A DNA stretch of 64,000 bases from Amycolatopsis dendrobii (GTDB lineage Bacteria; Actinomycetota; Actinomycetes; Mycobacteriales; Pseudonocardiaceae): assembly GCF_014145675.1 (NCBI RefSeq), contig NZ_JACGZW010000010.1:248001-312000 (forward strand), given 5' to 3'. The translations under genes and the position numbers were made by a program. Within the stretch, counting starts at the first letter, position 1. Every line of letters begins with the position of its first letter. The notes beneath the pieces are model-generated. The model was not told where the DNA came from. It was given only the letters and a program-made list of their open reading frames with translations, and did not search any database. Shown here piece by piece: positions 46,247 to 54,649 of this stretch.

Positions 46247-46693
46247 TCAGCCGTTTCCGATGATCTTGCCGACCTCCACGAACACCGCGGCCCGGCGTTC
46301 GGCGGCCATCACGCGGTCGTACTCCGCCCAGTCGTCGTGGGTGCCGGTGGCGGCTCGGAACACCTCGCGCAGCAGGGGCGGGAGGCCGTCGGCGGGGAAG
46401 GCGGGGTCGGGGTCGTCCGGGCCGATCAGGCGGACCGGGCCGGTCACCGAGAGCCAGCGCCAGCCGCGGCGGAACGTCACGGTCGCGTGGCCGTTGCGGC
46501 GCAGCAGGGCGAGTTTGCGCGCGCCGCCGACGGCGACGAAGCCCACGCTCGGCTTGCCGGTCACCGGGTCGTCCAGGAGGCCCGCGTTCACGACGGACGC
46601 GTGCACGGTGCCGTCGGCGCGGGTCGTGGCCACGGTGGCGAGGCCGTTCTCCTCCACCGTCAGCGCGCGGAGCTGTTCCAGGGTTGCCGTCAT
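46247..46693 (-). CDS. PPOX-class F420/flavin-dependent oxidoreductase
   Basis: A 148-residue split-barrel protein of the pyridoxamine-phosphate-oxidase superfamily. Landmarks are GLATVATTRADGTVHASVVN near residue 17, RKLALLRRNGHATVTFRRGW near 60 and LSVTGPVRLIGPDD near 83. This size and pattern fit actinobacterial F420-dependent or FMN-binding reductases. ATG start at 46693, 60 bases from the divergent nitronate monooxygenase-like gene. Cofactor assignment is tentative. Confidence 0.8.
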   Translation of the reverse strand: MTATLEQLRALTVEENGLATVATTRADGTVHASVVNAGLLDDPVTGKPSVGFVAVGGARKLALLRRNGHATVTFRRGWRWLSVTGPVRLIGPDDPDPAFPADGLPPLLREVFRAATGTHDDWAEYDRVMAAERRAAVFVEVGKIIGNG

Positions 46694-46753
46694 GCTCTTC
46701 TGCAACGCGGCGGCGGCCCGGCGCATTTCCGGTGCGGCACTAGGCTCGGGGAC

Positions 46754-47803
46754 ATGTTCGATGATCTCGAGTTCCCGGTGATCGTGGCTCCGATGGCGGG
46801 CGGGCCGACGACTCCGCAGCTGGTCGGCGCCGTCACGGCCGCGGGCGGATTCGGTTTCCTCGCCGCGGGCTACCTCAGCCCGGAGACGCTGGACGCCCGG
46901 ATCGCGCACACCGCCGACCTCACCAGCGGCCGGTTCGGCGTGAACCTGTTCGTCCCCGGCGGCCGGTCGGTGGCCGATCTCGGCGCGCACCGCGAACGGT
47001 TGCTGGCCGAAGCCGTCCGCTACGGCGTCGAACTCGGCGACGCGGTGTGGGACGACGACGAGTACCCGGCGAAACTCGACCTCGTCGTGCGGCACCGGGT
47101 TCCGGTGGTGTCGTTCACCTTCGGCGCGCCGACGTCCGCCGAGGTGCAGCGGATCCACGAGGCGGGCGGCAAGGTCGCGGTCACCGTCACGAACCCGGAG
47201 GAAGCCGACCTCGCCGCCGCGCGCGGAGCCGACGCGCTGGTTGTGCAGGGCTTCGAAGCCGGCGGACACCGCGGCCTGTTCACCGACGACTCGGGCAGCC
47301 CGGCCGGCGGCGAGGAATACGGCCTGCTCGCACTGCTGCGGTTGCTCGGCGCGCGCACGAGCCTGCCGTTGATCGCGGCCGGGGGACTGGTCCACGGCGC
47401 CGACGTCGCGGCGGTGCTGGCCGCCGGTGCGTCGGCGGCGCAGCTGGGCACGGCTTTCCTGCTCGCGACGGAAGCCGGCACCGGCGACACCCAACGCCGC
47501 GCGCTCGCCGAAGCCGGCCGGACGACAGCGTTCACGCGCGCGTTCAGCGGACGTCCGGCGCGGGGCATGGTGAACCGCGTCCTGAGCGACCTCTCCGCCG
47601 ACGCGCCAGCCGCGTACCCGCAACTGCACCACCTGAGCAAACCGGTCCGCGCGGCGGCCGCCAAAGCCGGTGACCCGGAGGCGATGTCGCTGTGGGCGGG
47701 CCAGACGTACCCGCTCGCCGGTGACGGCTCAGCGGCCTCGATCGTGGCCCGCCTGCGCACCGAGGCAAAGGCGGCGGCGGAACGGCTCGATCGGTTGCGC
47801 TGA
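46754..47803 (+). CDS. Nitronate monooxygenase family protein
   Basis: A 349-residue FMN TIM-barrel enzyme. FPVIVAPMAGGPTTPQLVGA near residue 7, GFGFLAAGYL near 33, ADALVVQGFEAGGHRG near 160 with the catalytic His, and the phosphate-binding LPLIAAGGLVHGADVAAVLA near 207 are typical. It probably oxidises nitronates such as propionate-3-nitronate, though this family also contains enoyl reductases. TAGGCT (46741-46746) lies seven bases before the ATG and no ribosome-binding site is seen, so it is probably leaderless. Confidence 0.9.
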   Translation: MFDDLEFPVIVAPMAGGPTTPQLVGAVTAAGGFGFLAAGYLSPETLDARIAHTADLTSGRFGVNLFVPGGRSVADLGAHRERLLAEAVRYGVELGDAVWDDDEYPAKLDLVVRHRVPVVSFTFGAPTSAEVQRIHEAGGKVAVTVTNPEEADLAAARGADALVVQGFEAGGHRGLFTDDSGSPAGGEEYGLLALLRLLGARTSLPLIAAGGLVHGADVAAVLAAGASAAQLGTAFLLATEAGTGDTQRRALAEAGRTTAFTRAFSGRPARGMVNRVLSDLSADAPAAYPQLHHLSKPVRAAAAKAGDPEAMSLWAGQTYPLAGDGSAASIVARLRTEAKAAAERLDRLR

Positions 47804-48170
47804 GGCGTCTGGCTTCGGCGAGGGCTGGGGTCGCGACGGTGCGATGCCCGCTGTGACGAGAGGCCGGGAACGCCGCGGGTTGGCCGGTTGCCGTGCTCTG
47901 GTCGTGCGGCCCGGCTGCTGGCTGCACTGAGGTTCAGCGTGGCCGCGGGCGGCGTTTCGAATACTGGCCCGGTGGCAGTCCGGCTCGAGTCGCCATGCGT
48001 GATCTGGTCGCGTGCGGCGAGCGCGGAGGCGGTGTGTGCGGGTGGACCGGAAACGGTGCCCGATTGTGCACGGGACCAAGGCATCGCCTCAGTGCCGGCC
48101 GCGCTGTGCTCCGGAGTTTTCGGAGCGAACCTGGCCGGTGAAGCGAGTTCACCAGCAGCGCAAAGAAAAC
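47804..48170. other. Intergenic stretch without a supported gene
   Basis: About 370 bases between the nitronate monooxygenase-like gene and the permease terminator. Open frames exist on both strands, but none shows a family motif, a ribosome-binding site and consistent third-position bias together. It may hold the remains of a lost gene. Confidence 0.6.
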
Positions 48171-48200
48171 GCGGGGGACGCCACCAACGGCGTCCCCCGC
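48171..48200 (-). terminator. Intrinsic terminator of the amino-acid permease
   Basis: GCGGGGGACGCC and GGCGTCCCCCGC form a perfect 12-pair stem with a 6-base loop. On the minus strand it is followed by GTTTTCTTTG, a U-rich tail. It begins 30 bases after the permease stop. Confidence 0.9.
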
Positions 48201-48230
48201 GTCACAACCCGTTCGATCCGGCCGAAGAGC

Positions 48231-49715
48231 TCAGTCCGAAGTGGACTTGACTCCGCCGGACTCCCCGTCGCCAGCGTCCGCGCCGCGCTCCATGGCGGAG
48301 TGGCGTTTGCCGTAGGCGAAGTAGATCACCATGCCGATCGCGAACCAGATCGCGAAGCGCAGCCAGGTTTCCGGCTTCAGGAACGTGATCAGCCAGATCG
48401 AGAACACCACGCCGATGACCGGGACCACCGGCATGCCCGGAGTTTTGAACGTGCGAGGCAGGTCGGGGCGCTTGTAGCGCAGCACGATCACCGCGATGCA
48501 GACGACCACGAAGGCCAGCAGGATGCCGATGTTCGTCAGTTCCGCGGCCTCGCCGATGGGGAGCACGCCCGCGATCAACGCCGAAGCGCCGCCCAGGATC
48601 CAGGTGATGCGCGAAGGCACCTTGCGCACCGGATGGGTCTTCGAGAACCACTTTGGCAGCAGGCCGTCGCGGCTCATCGAGTAGCCCACGCGCGTCGCGC
48701 CCATCAGGAATGTGAACAAGACCGTCAGGATGCCGATGATGGCGCCCACCGCGATGATCGCGCCCAGCCAGCCGAGGCCGACCTTCGCGAACGCGCTCGA
48801 GAAGGCCGCTTCCGGGTTGATGTCGGTGTACTTCACCATGCCGGTCAGGACCAGGCAGGCCAGCACGTACAGCACCATCGAGATCGCCAGCGAGTAGATG
48901 ATCGCCTTCGGCATGTGCTTCTGCGAGTCCTGCGACTCCTCCGCCGCGGTGGACATGGCGTCGTAGCCGAAGACCGCGAAGAACACCGTTGCCGCGCCGG
49001 TGAAAGCGCCGCTCAGGCCGAACGGGAAGAAGTTGCTGTAGTTGCCGCTCTGGATGTGGAAGGCGCCGACCACGATCACCAGCAGCACCAGGCCGACCTT
49101 CAGGTACACCAGCAGCGTTTCGAAGCGCGCCGCGTTCTTCATGCCCTGGTTGAGAATGAAGGCGATCAGCAGGCAGAGCAGCACCGCGAACAGATTGACC
49201 TTGTAGGAGCCTGCCGCGACGCCCGCTGGTTCTGTACCGGGTGCGCCGGCCATCCAGTTCGGCAAGGACACGTGCAGGAAGCCCAGCAAATCGTTGAAGT
49301 AGCCGGAGATCCCGATCGCGACCACGGACACGATCGCCGTGTACTCCAGCAGCAGGTCCCAGCCGATGAACCAGCCGACGATCTCGCCGAGCACCGCGTA
49401 GCCGTAGGTGTAAGCCGAACCCGCGCGCGGGATGAGACCGGCGAATTCCGCGTAGGAGAACGCCGCCGCGGCGCTCGCGATGCCCGCGATCAGGAACGAG
49501 ATCAGCACGGCCGGGCCCGCGGTCTTGTTCGCGACCGCACCGGCGAGCGAGAAGATGCCCGCGCCGATGATGCCGCCGACGCCGATCGCGGTCAGCTGCC
49601 GCAGGCCGAGCGTGCGCTGCAGGCCGCTTTCCCCGGTGTGCTCGATGGTTTCGATCGGCTTCCGCCGGAAGATCCCGGACCCGGAGCCCAGGTTAGGGCC
49701 GCGCGGAGCTGACAT
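48231..49715 (-). CDS. APC family amino-acid permease (cationic type)
   Basis: A 494-residue transporter with 12 or more membrane helices. The substrate-binding first helix reads GVGGIIGAGIFSLAGAVANK near residue 47, and the FFAVFGYDAMSTAAEESQ segment near 245 is the helix-6 region of cationic amino-acid transporters (YfnA/CAT-like). The C-terminal cytoplasmic tail is charged. It probably imports a basic or neutral amino acid by proton or sodium coupling. ATG start with GGAG upstream. Confidence 0.92.
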   Translation of the reverse strand: MSAPRGPNLGSGSGIFRRKPIETIEHTGESGLQRTLGLRQLTAIGVGGIIGAGIFSLAGAVANKTAGPAVLISFLIAGIASAAAAFSYAEFAGLIPRAGSAYTYGYAVLGEIVGWFIGWDLLLEYTAIVSVVAIGISGYFNDLLGFLHVSLPNWMAGAPGTEPAGVAAGSYKVNLFAVLLCLLIAFILNQGMKNAARFETLLVYLKVGLVLLVIVVGAFHIQSGNYSNFFPFGLSGAFTGAATVFFAVFGYDAMSTAAEESQDSQKHMPKAIIYSLAISMVLYVLACLVLTGMVKYTDINPEAAFSSAFAKVGLGWLGAIIAVGAIIGILTVLFTFLMGATRVGYSMSRDGLLPKWFSKTHPVRKVPSRITWILGGASALIAGVLPIGEAAELTNIGILLAFVVVCIAVIVLRYKRPDLPRTFKTPGMPVVPVIGVVFSIWLITFLKPETWLRFAIWFAIGMVIYFAYGKRHSAMERGADAGDGESGGVKSTSD

Positions 49716-49834
49716 CGATGTCTCCTCAGACTGGTGGTTCGCAGGACCCGGGTTCCGGGCCCTGGCAGGGCACCGTACCCGGAGGCGCCGCGCCTGTCAC
49801 CGACTCCATAGTGTGACGATCTCGGCAGCCTGCG

Positions 49835-50857
49835 TCACCCGGTCGCGGAGTTGTCCTCGACATCGCTGACCGTGGGCGCCGGGCGCGCGGCCGAGCGGAC
49901 CGCGCCCGCGGCGAAGAACGTGAGCAGCTCCGCGACCTCGGCCGGGTCGTCCAGCTGCGGGCAGTGGCCCCAGTCCTCGCGCACCACGAGCCTGCTGTGC
50001 GGCACCAGGGTGTGCAGCTTCCGCCCGGACGCGGCCGTCACCAGCTTGTCCTTGCCGCACGCGACCGCGAGCAGCGGGATCTTGATCTGGTCGAGCCGGT
50101 ACGCGTCGGCCAGCTCCGCGACGAGCTGCCGGGCCTCTTCGAGCCGGGACGTGGTGGCCCGGTAGTCGGGGAAGAGCGTGGTGAACCGCCGGACCTGGCC
50201 CGCGTCCGCCTGGCGCGAGTCGGCGTAGAGGATCCGCGGCACGAGCTGTTCGGCGACCGCGCGAACCAGGAAACCCGGCACCGGCAACGGAAGCGAGGAG
50301 TACAGCCGCAGCGGCAGCGGATTGCGCCCGACCGTGCGCACCAGCCACGAGTCGACGAAACCCGGCGCGGCGATCGACACCACGCCGTTGGTCGGCAGCC
50401 GGTGGTTCTGCGCCGCGCGGAGGCTCATCGTGCCGCCGAGCGAGTTGCCCGCGAGCACGACCGGGCCGAGCACGGCCTGCTCTCGCACCACCGCGGCGGT
50501 GAAGGCGTCGAGCTGCGGCAGCATCGGGCCGGGGCGCAGCGGCTGCGCGTCGCCGAAGCCGGGGAGGTCGACGGCGATCGCGGCGATGCCCTCGGCGGCT
50601 AGTTCTCCGAGTACCGGACGCCACGTGTCGGCACTGTCGCAATACCCGTGGAGCAACACGAGCCGGGGAGCGCGCGGCTTCTCGGCGCCCTTGCGGCGCG
50701 TGCGCTTGGGTGCGGGAGCCTCGGCGACGGGCGGGCCGACCTCCAGCACGCGCGTGCGCATGCCGGCGAACCGCCGGAAGGATTCCCGGATCGGCTCCGG
50801 TTCGCTGGGGTGCCGGCCGCCCCGGCCGACCGGGACTGGCCGCTGCGTCGCGGTCAT
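49835..50857 (-). CDS. Alpha/beta-fold hydrolase
   Basis: A 340-residue hydrolase. LVLLHGYCDSADTWRPVLGE near residue 67 gives the oxyanion loop, the nucleophile elbow is GNSLGG near 138, the acid lies near ACGKDKLV, and the His in EDWGHCPQLDDP near 300. The N-terminal 60 residues are Arg/Pro-rich and carry a KRTRRKGAEKP stretch. No substrate is implied by context. The ATG at 50857 has TGGAG five bases upstream. Confidence 0.88.
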   Translation of the reverse strand: MTATQRPVPVGRGGRHPSEPEPIRESFRRFAGMRTRVLEVGPPVAEAPAPKRTRRKGAEKPRAPRLVLLHGYCDSADTWRPVLGELAAEGIAAIAVDLPGFGDAQPLRPGPMLPQLDAFTAAVVREQAVLGPVVLAGNSLGGTMSLRAAQNHRLPTNGVVSIAAPGFVDSWLVRTVGRNPLPLRLYSSLPLPVPGFLVRAVAEQLVPRILYADSRQADAGQVRRFTTLFPDYRATTSRLEEARQLVAELADAYRLDQIKIPLLAVACGKDKLVTAASGRKLHTLVPHSRLVVREDWGHCPQLDDPAEVAELLTFFAAGAVRSAARPAPTVSDVEDNSATG

Positions 50858-50961
50858 GTTCTCCAGGTTAACCGCCCAAGGTCGAGTTCTGGTGGAACTT
50901 TGGGGGTCACTATCTGATTGCAAAGCTGGGGTGTTGACGATTCACCGGAGAACAGGTAAAA

Positions 50962-51005
50962 GCGCTGGCCCGAGCTCACTGAACGTGAAAAGCCCAGGCC
51001 AGCGC
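50962..51005 (-). terminator. Terminator of the zinc-type dehydrogenase gene
   Basis: GCGCTGGCC (50962-50970) and GGCCAGCGC (50997-51005) form a perfect 9-pair stem with a large loop. On the minus strand it is followed by TTTTACC, 14 bases after the stop. Confidence 0.8.
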
Positions 51006-51018
51006 GGTGCGACTGGTT

Positions 51019-51984
51019 TCAGCGGGTGAAAACGATCTTGCCCGCGGTCTCCCCGGCGGCCATCGCGGCGAATCCCGCGGGGGCCTCCGTGAGGGGGAGC
51101 TCGGTGCCGATCTGCGGCTTGATGCCCTTCAGGTCGAGGTAGGCGAGCAGGTCGGCCAGCTCGTCGCGGGTGCCCATGGTCGAGCCGAGGACCCGCAGTT
51201 GCAGGAAGAACACCCGCTGCAGGTCGGCTGAGGGGTCGGGGCCGCTGGTCGAGCCGGACACCACGACCACGCCGCCCGGCTTCAGCGACTTCAGCGTGTG
51301 CCCCCAGGTCGCCTTCCCGACCGTCTCGAACACGCCGTCCACCCGCTCCGGCAGCCGTGCGCCGGATTCGAACGTCTGGTGCGCGCCGACGCTCTCGGCC
51401 AGCGCGCGCTTCTCCTCGCTCCGCCCGGTGACCCACACGCGGAACCCGGCCGCGCGGCCGAGCGCGATCAGCGCGGTCGACACCCCGCCGGACGCGCCCT
51501 GCACCAGCATCGTCTGGCCGGGCCGCAGACCCGACTTCACGAACAGCATCCGGTACGCGGTGAGCCACGCGGTGCCCATCGTCGCGCCCTCGGCGAAGCT
51601 CAGTCCGGCCGGCTTCGGCACCGCGTTGCGGGCCGGGACCACGACCTGGTCGGCGAACGTGCCCTGGTGCTTTTCGGTGAGCAGGGTGCGCTTCGGGTCG
51701 AGCGTGTCGTCGCCCTGCCAGCCGGGCGCGTTGATCACCGAGTGCAGCACGACCTCGGTGCCGTCGTCGAGCGTTCCCGCGCCGTCGCAGCCGAGGATCA
51801 TCGGGAACTGGTCGGGCTTGATGCCGACGCCGCGCAAGGTCCACAGGTCGTGCATGTTCAGGCTGGCGGCTTTGACGTGCACCCGGACCCAGCCTTCGGG
51901 CGCCTCGGGTTCCGGCCGCTCGCCGACGACCAGCGAATCGAGCGGGGACTCGGCGTTGGGTTCCTGCGCGTATACGGCGAACAT
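51019..51984 (-). CDS. Medium-chain dehydrogenase, quinone-oxidoreductase-like
   Basis: A 321-residue NADPH-dependent MDR enzyme. The GroES-like half includes VRVHVKAASLNMHDLWTLRG near residue 33 and CDGAG near 66. The Rossmann half has MLVQGASGGVSTALIALGRA near 158 and VVVVSGSTSG near 240. Catalytic zinc ligands are not all in place, as in quinone oxidoreductases, so it is probably zinc-free. It likely reduces an enone or quinone. ATG start. It diverges from the small membrane protein gene. Confidence 0.9.
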   Translation of the reverse strand: MFAVYAQEPNAESPLDSLVVGERPEPEAPEGWVRVHVKAASLNMHDLWTLRGVGIKPDQFPMILGCDGAGTLDDGTEVVLHSVINAPGWQGDDTLDPKRTLLTEKHQGTFADQVVVPARNAVPKPAGLSFAEGATMGTAWLTAYRMLFVKSGLRPGQTMLVQGASGGVSTALIALGRAAGFRVWVTGRSEEKRALAESVGAHQTFESGARLPERVDGVFETVGKATWGHTLKSLKPGGVVVVSGSTSGPDPSADLQRVFFLQLRVLGSTMGTRDELADLLAYLDLKGIKPQIGTELPLTEAPAGFAAMAAGETAGKIVFTR

Positions 51985-52044
51985 GGCAGCAACCTACCTC
52001 CCCTGCGCGACCCGGCGCAGGGGAGCGCGCGTAGGCTCACATTC

Positions 52045-52245
52045 GTGTTCGAAGGCCTGGCCAACTGGTGGGACGGGGTCGAGCTGTGGCTCGCCCAAGC
52101 CTGGTTCCCCGTGCAGTTCGTGCTGGTGATGGCGGTGCTCGTGCCGCTGTGCCTGCTCGCCGCGTGGGCCATCGACAAGCTGGTGGAGCGCTTCGGCCGC
52201 CGGTTCGGCACGGCCCGTGACGACGACGGTCCCGGCCGCTCCTAA
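52045..52245 (+). CDS. Small single-span membrane protein
   Basis: A 66-residue protein, FEGLANWWDGVELWLAQAWF followed by one hydrophobic helix (VQFVLVMAVLVPLCLLAAWA) and a basic, then acidic tail (RFGRRFGTARDDDGPG). TAGGCT (52032-52037) lies seven bases before the GTG, fitting leaderless expression. The next gene starts 11 bases after its stop. Function unknown; its aromatic N-terminal amphipathic segment suggests membrane surface contact. Confidence 0.72.
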   Translation: MFEGLANWWDGVELWLAQAWFPVQFVLVMAVLVPLCLLAAWAIDKLVERFGRRFGTARDDDGPGRS

Positions 52246-52256
52246 GCTGGCACACC

Positions 52257-52709
52257 ATGGTCAACCGTAGGCGGATCACCGCTGCGCTCGTCGGTCTCCT
52301 CGTGCTGGTGCTCGGCGGGTGGCTCGTCAAGGAAACCGCCGGCTCCTCGGATTCGCCGGCGCCGTCGTCCTCGTCGGGCGCTCCCGCCGCCGCCTCCGGG
52401 AAGGTGCCGGGAGCGGACTCGAAGCTGCCGGTCAAACCGTTGTCCTCGCTGCCTTCGCAGGCGAAGGACACGTGGAACCTGATTGAAAAGGGCGGGCCCT
52501 ACCCGTATCCGCGCAATGACGACGTCGTCTTCCAGAACCGGGAGAAAAAGCTTCCCGCGGAGAAGAACGGCTATTACCACGAATACACCGTGAAAACGCC
52601 GGGCAGCCCGGACCGAGGGGCGCGCAGGCTGATCACGGGGGCGGGGAAAGAGTTGTATTACACAGCGGACCATTACGCGTCGTTCGTCGTTGTGGATCCC
52701 GCGCGGTGA
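52257..52709 (+). CDS. Secreted guanyl-specific ribonuclease (RNase Sa/N1 family)
   Basis: A 150-residue exported RNase. The N-terminal RRRITAALVGLLVLVLGGWL anchors or exports it. A Ser/Pro linker leads to the catalytic domain from residue 60: LPSQAKDTWNLIEKGGPYPY, NDDVVFQNREKKLP, then YYHEYTVKTPG with the catalytic Glu, GARRLITG with the Arg, and YYTADHYASFVVV with the His. This is the RNase Sa fold, which cleaves after G. TAAGCT (52243-52248) precedes the ATG by eight bases. Its stop overlaps the barstar gene start, forming a toxin/immunity pair. Confidence 0.9.
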   Translation: MVNRRRITAALVGLLVLVLGGWLVKETAGSSDSPAPSSSSGAPAAASGKVPGADSKLPVKPLSSLPSQAKDTWNLIEKGGPYPYPRNDDVVFQNREKKLPAEKNGYYHEYTVKTPGSPDRGARRLITGAGKELYYTADHYASFVVVDPAR

Positions 52710-53056
52710 GCGGGGAGACGGCGCAGGCCGCGGCGGACGCGGCGTTCGCGCGCGGGGCTTACCCGCATCGGGTCGACGGAACGCGCACGCTGGACAAGCT
52801 GTCGGCGCTGGACGCGATCGGCGAGGCGCTTTCTTTTCCGTCTTATTTCGGGCGGAATCTGGACGCGTTGTACGATATGCTCACGGATTTGTCGTGGCTG
52901 CCGACCGGCGAGCACGTGCTGATCTGGGCCGGGTCGGACGGATTGAAGGCGGCCGAGCCCAAGGCGTACCTGGCGGTGCGGAGCGTGTTGTCGGACGCGC
53001 AGCGGGCCATGGGCTCCGGTGACCGGCGGCTGACCTTGGTGCTGGTGGACGCTTAA
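52706..53056 (+). CDS. Barstar family RNase inhibitor
   Basis: A 116-residue barstar homologue. YPHRVDGTRTLDKLSALDAI near residue 18, FPSYFGRNLDALYDMLTDLS near 44 and the acidic inhibitory helix region match barstar, including the conserved Tyr-Phe-Gly-x-Asn-Leu-Asp-Ala motif. It should sit in the cytosol and neutralise the RNase encoded just upstream. GTG start overlapping the RNase stop by four bases, so the pair is translationally coupled. Confidence 0.92.
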   Translation: MSGETAQAAADAAFARGAYPHRVDGTRTLDKLSALDAIGEALSFPSYFGRNLDALYDMLTDLSWLPTGEHVLIWAGSDGLKAAEPKAYLAVRSVLSDAQRAMGSGDRRLTLVLVDA

Positions 53057-53064
53057 CGGGCGGT

Positions 53065-53107
53065 GAGGGGAACCCTGGCGGAATCAGAGTCCTTCCGGGT
53101 TCCCCTC
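53065..53107. terminator. Bidirectional hairpin between barstar and enoyl-CoA hydratase genes
   Basis: GAGGGGAACCC (53065-53075) and GGGTTCCCCTC (53097-53107) form a perfect 11-pair stem with an inner GGA/TCC pairing. It lies between convergent genes, 8 and 10 bases from their stops. Its loop sequence GGAATCAGAGTCCTTCC resembles that of the terminator at 5705-5752. Confidence 0.85.
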
Positions 53108-53117
53108 CCGGACAGCG

Positions 53118-53891
53118 TCAGTCCTGCGGGACCCAGTTCGGCTTGCGCTTCTGCGCGAAAGCCTGGATGCCTTCCTGTCCTTCTTCGCTCGCGAAGAAGC
53201 CCGCGGACAGGGCGTTCATGTCGGCGAAGCCTTCGGCCGGGGTCGCCGGACGTGGGCGGGCCAGCAGTTCCTTCGTGGCGGCCAAGGCCTTCGGGCCGCC
53301 GAGGGTCAGCGACTTGAGGTAGCCCTCGACCGTCTTGTCCAGGTCTTCCGCCGGAACGCAGGCGTTCAGCAGGCCGATCTCCACCGCGCGCTTCGCGTCG
53401 AAGACGTCGCCGGTCAGGAAGAGTTCGTGCGCGGCCCGGGCGGTCAGCCGCGGGAGCACCGTGAGGCTGATGACCGCCGGGATGACGCCGATCCGGACCT
53501 CGGAGAAGGCGAAGGTCGCTTCCGGGACCGCCACCGCGATGTCGCACGCGGCGACCATGCCGATGCCGCCCGCGCGAGCCGGGCCCGCCAGGCGCGCGAC
53601 GACCGGTTTCGGGCTCGTCCACAGCTGGTCCAGGATCCGCGGGAACTCGTTCACGCCCTGGTCGGACGAACCGGCGCCGCGGGCTTCCTTCAGGTCCATG
53701 CCCGCGCAGAAGACCGGGCCGGTATGGGTCAGCTGCACCACGCGCACCGCGTCGTCCTCGCGGGCCTTGTTCAGCGACTCGCTCAGTTCCCGCCGCAGCT
53801 GCGCCGACAGCGCGTTGCGGTTGTGCGGGGAGTCCAGGGTGATCGTGGCGATGCCGGCCGCCACCTCGTAGTGCACCAGTTCGTCAGCCAT
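53118..53891 (-). CDS. Enoyl-CoA hydratase/isomerase family protein
   Basis: A 257-residue crotonase-fold protein. ITLDSPHNRNALSAQLRREL near residue 18 and the oxyanion-hole strands PVFCAGMDLKEARG near 60 and GPARAGGIGMVAACDIAVAV near 103 are conserved. The catalytic glutamates are not both evident, so hydratase activity is not assured. The ATG at 53891 is chosen; a GTG three codons upstream (53900) is also possible. It could in principle supply the missing hydratase of the alicyclic pathway, but there is no positional link. Confidence 0.88.
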   Translation of the reverse strand: MADELVHYEVAAGIATITLDSPHNRNALSAQLRRELSESLNKAREDDAVRVVQLTHTGPVFCAGMDLKEARGAGSSDQGVNEFPRILDQLWTSPKPVVARLAGPARAGGIGMVAACDIAVAVPEATFAFSEVRIGVIPAVISLTVLPRLTARAAHELFLTGDVFDAKRAVEIGLLNACVPAEDLDKTVEGYLKSLTLGGPKALAATKELLARPRPATPAEGFADMNALSAGFFASEEGQEGIQAFAQKRKPNWVPQD

Positions 53892-53937
53892 GCCTGACAC
53901 TTTCGCACACCGCCTCGCGGGGAGCGGGGGTGAAGTT

Positions 53938-53971
53938 GATGCACGAAAACTCGTGCATCAAAACTCGTGCA
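53938..53971. promoter_or_regulatory. Operator palindrome plus half-site before the ArsR-type gene
   Basis: GATGCACGA and TCGTGCATC (53938-53946, 53951-53959) form a perfect 9-base inverted repeat around AAAC. A further AAAAC-TCGTGCA half-site follows at 53960-53971. A TACCTT -10-like hexamer is at 53975-53980. Autoregulation by the adjacent gene product is likely. Confidence 0.6.
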
Positions 53972-53987
53972 CCGCTACCTTAGGGGC

Positions 53988-54557
53988 ATGGCAGAACACC
54001 GTCCCGCTGACCTGAAGGCCCTCAAGGCGCTCGCGAACCCGTTGCGGCAGCGGATTCTCGAGCTGCTGGCCGCGTCCGGACCGGCGACCTCGACGACGCT
54101 CGCCGAGCGGCTGGGCGTGACCAGCGGCGGGACCAGCTACAACCTGCGGGTGCTGGCGGAGAACGGGTTCGTCGAGGAGCTTCCCGAACGCGCGCGCGGG
54201 CGGGAGCGCTGGTGGCGCGCCGTGCCGCACGACCTGCGGTTGCCGCCTGCCGAAGACGATCCGGCGAAAGCGGCGATCGGCGAACTGCACCGGCTGTGGC
54301 TCGCGGGCGACACCGACCTGTACGAACGGTTCGAGCGCGAGCGGCCGCAGCTGGGGGAGTGGGCGGACGCGATTCCGTACTCGCGCGGCGCGATCACCGT
54401 GACGCTGGACGAGCTGGGGGATTTCTTCGAGGCGTATCTCGCCTTGCTGCGGCGGTATCAGCGGCCGGACGGCGAGACGCCGGAGGGGGCGCGCCGGGTC
54501 GAGACGCGGATGCTCGCGTTCCCGGCGCCGGGCGGAGAGGAGGCCGCCCGGGACTGA
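53988..54557 (+). CDS. ArsR-like winged-helix regulator
   Basis: A 189-residue regulator. The winged helix (residues about 5-75) reads LKALANPLRQRILELLAASG, TLAERLGVTSGGTSYNLRVL and GRERWWRAVP, the HTH_20 type. The C-terminal half is a helical region of unknown ligand. The ATG at 53988 was preferred over a GTG at 53967 because the GTG falls in the repeated operator sequence; the spacing to TACCTT fits leaderless transcription. It probably controls itself and the downstream hydrolase. Confidence 0.85.
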   Translation: MAEHRPADLKALKALANPLRQRILELLAASGPATSTTLAERLGVTSGGTSYNLRVLAENGFVEELPERARGRERWWRAVPHDLRLPPAEDDPAKAAIGELHRLWLAGDTDLYERFERERPQLGEWADAIPYSRGAITVTLDELGDFFEAYLALLRRYQRPDGETPEGARRVETRMLAFPAPGGEEAARD

Positions 54558-54571
54558 ACCGGAGGAAGGCC

Positions 54572-54601
54572 CTGGGTGCCGAGCGGCCACTCGGCACCCA
54601 G
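54572..54601 (+). terminator. Hairpin between regulator and hydrolase genes
   Basis: CTGGGTGCCGAG and CTCGGCACCCAG (54572-54583, 54590-54601) form a perfect 12-pair stem with a 6-base loop, without a U-tract. It could terminate the regulator transcript or stabilise its end, making hydrolase expression partly independent. Confidence 0.55.
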
Positions 54602-54649
54602 GAACGAGGGAAAACGTCGCACGATCTCCCGAAGCAAGGAGAACACTTC

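Noticed and set aside
47888..48250. 120-codon open frame after the nitronate monooxygenase-like gene
   Set aside because: It runs through the permease terminator into the permease coding region, lacks a ribosome-binding site and has no recognisable motif.
53118..53891. This enoyl-CoA hydratase as the missing badK
   Set aside because: It is 30 kb away, stands alone, and lacks clear evidence of both catalytic glutamates; kept only as a possibility.
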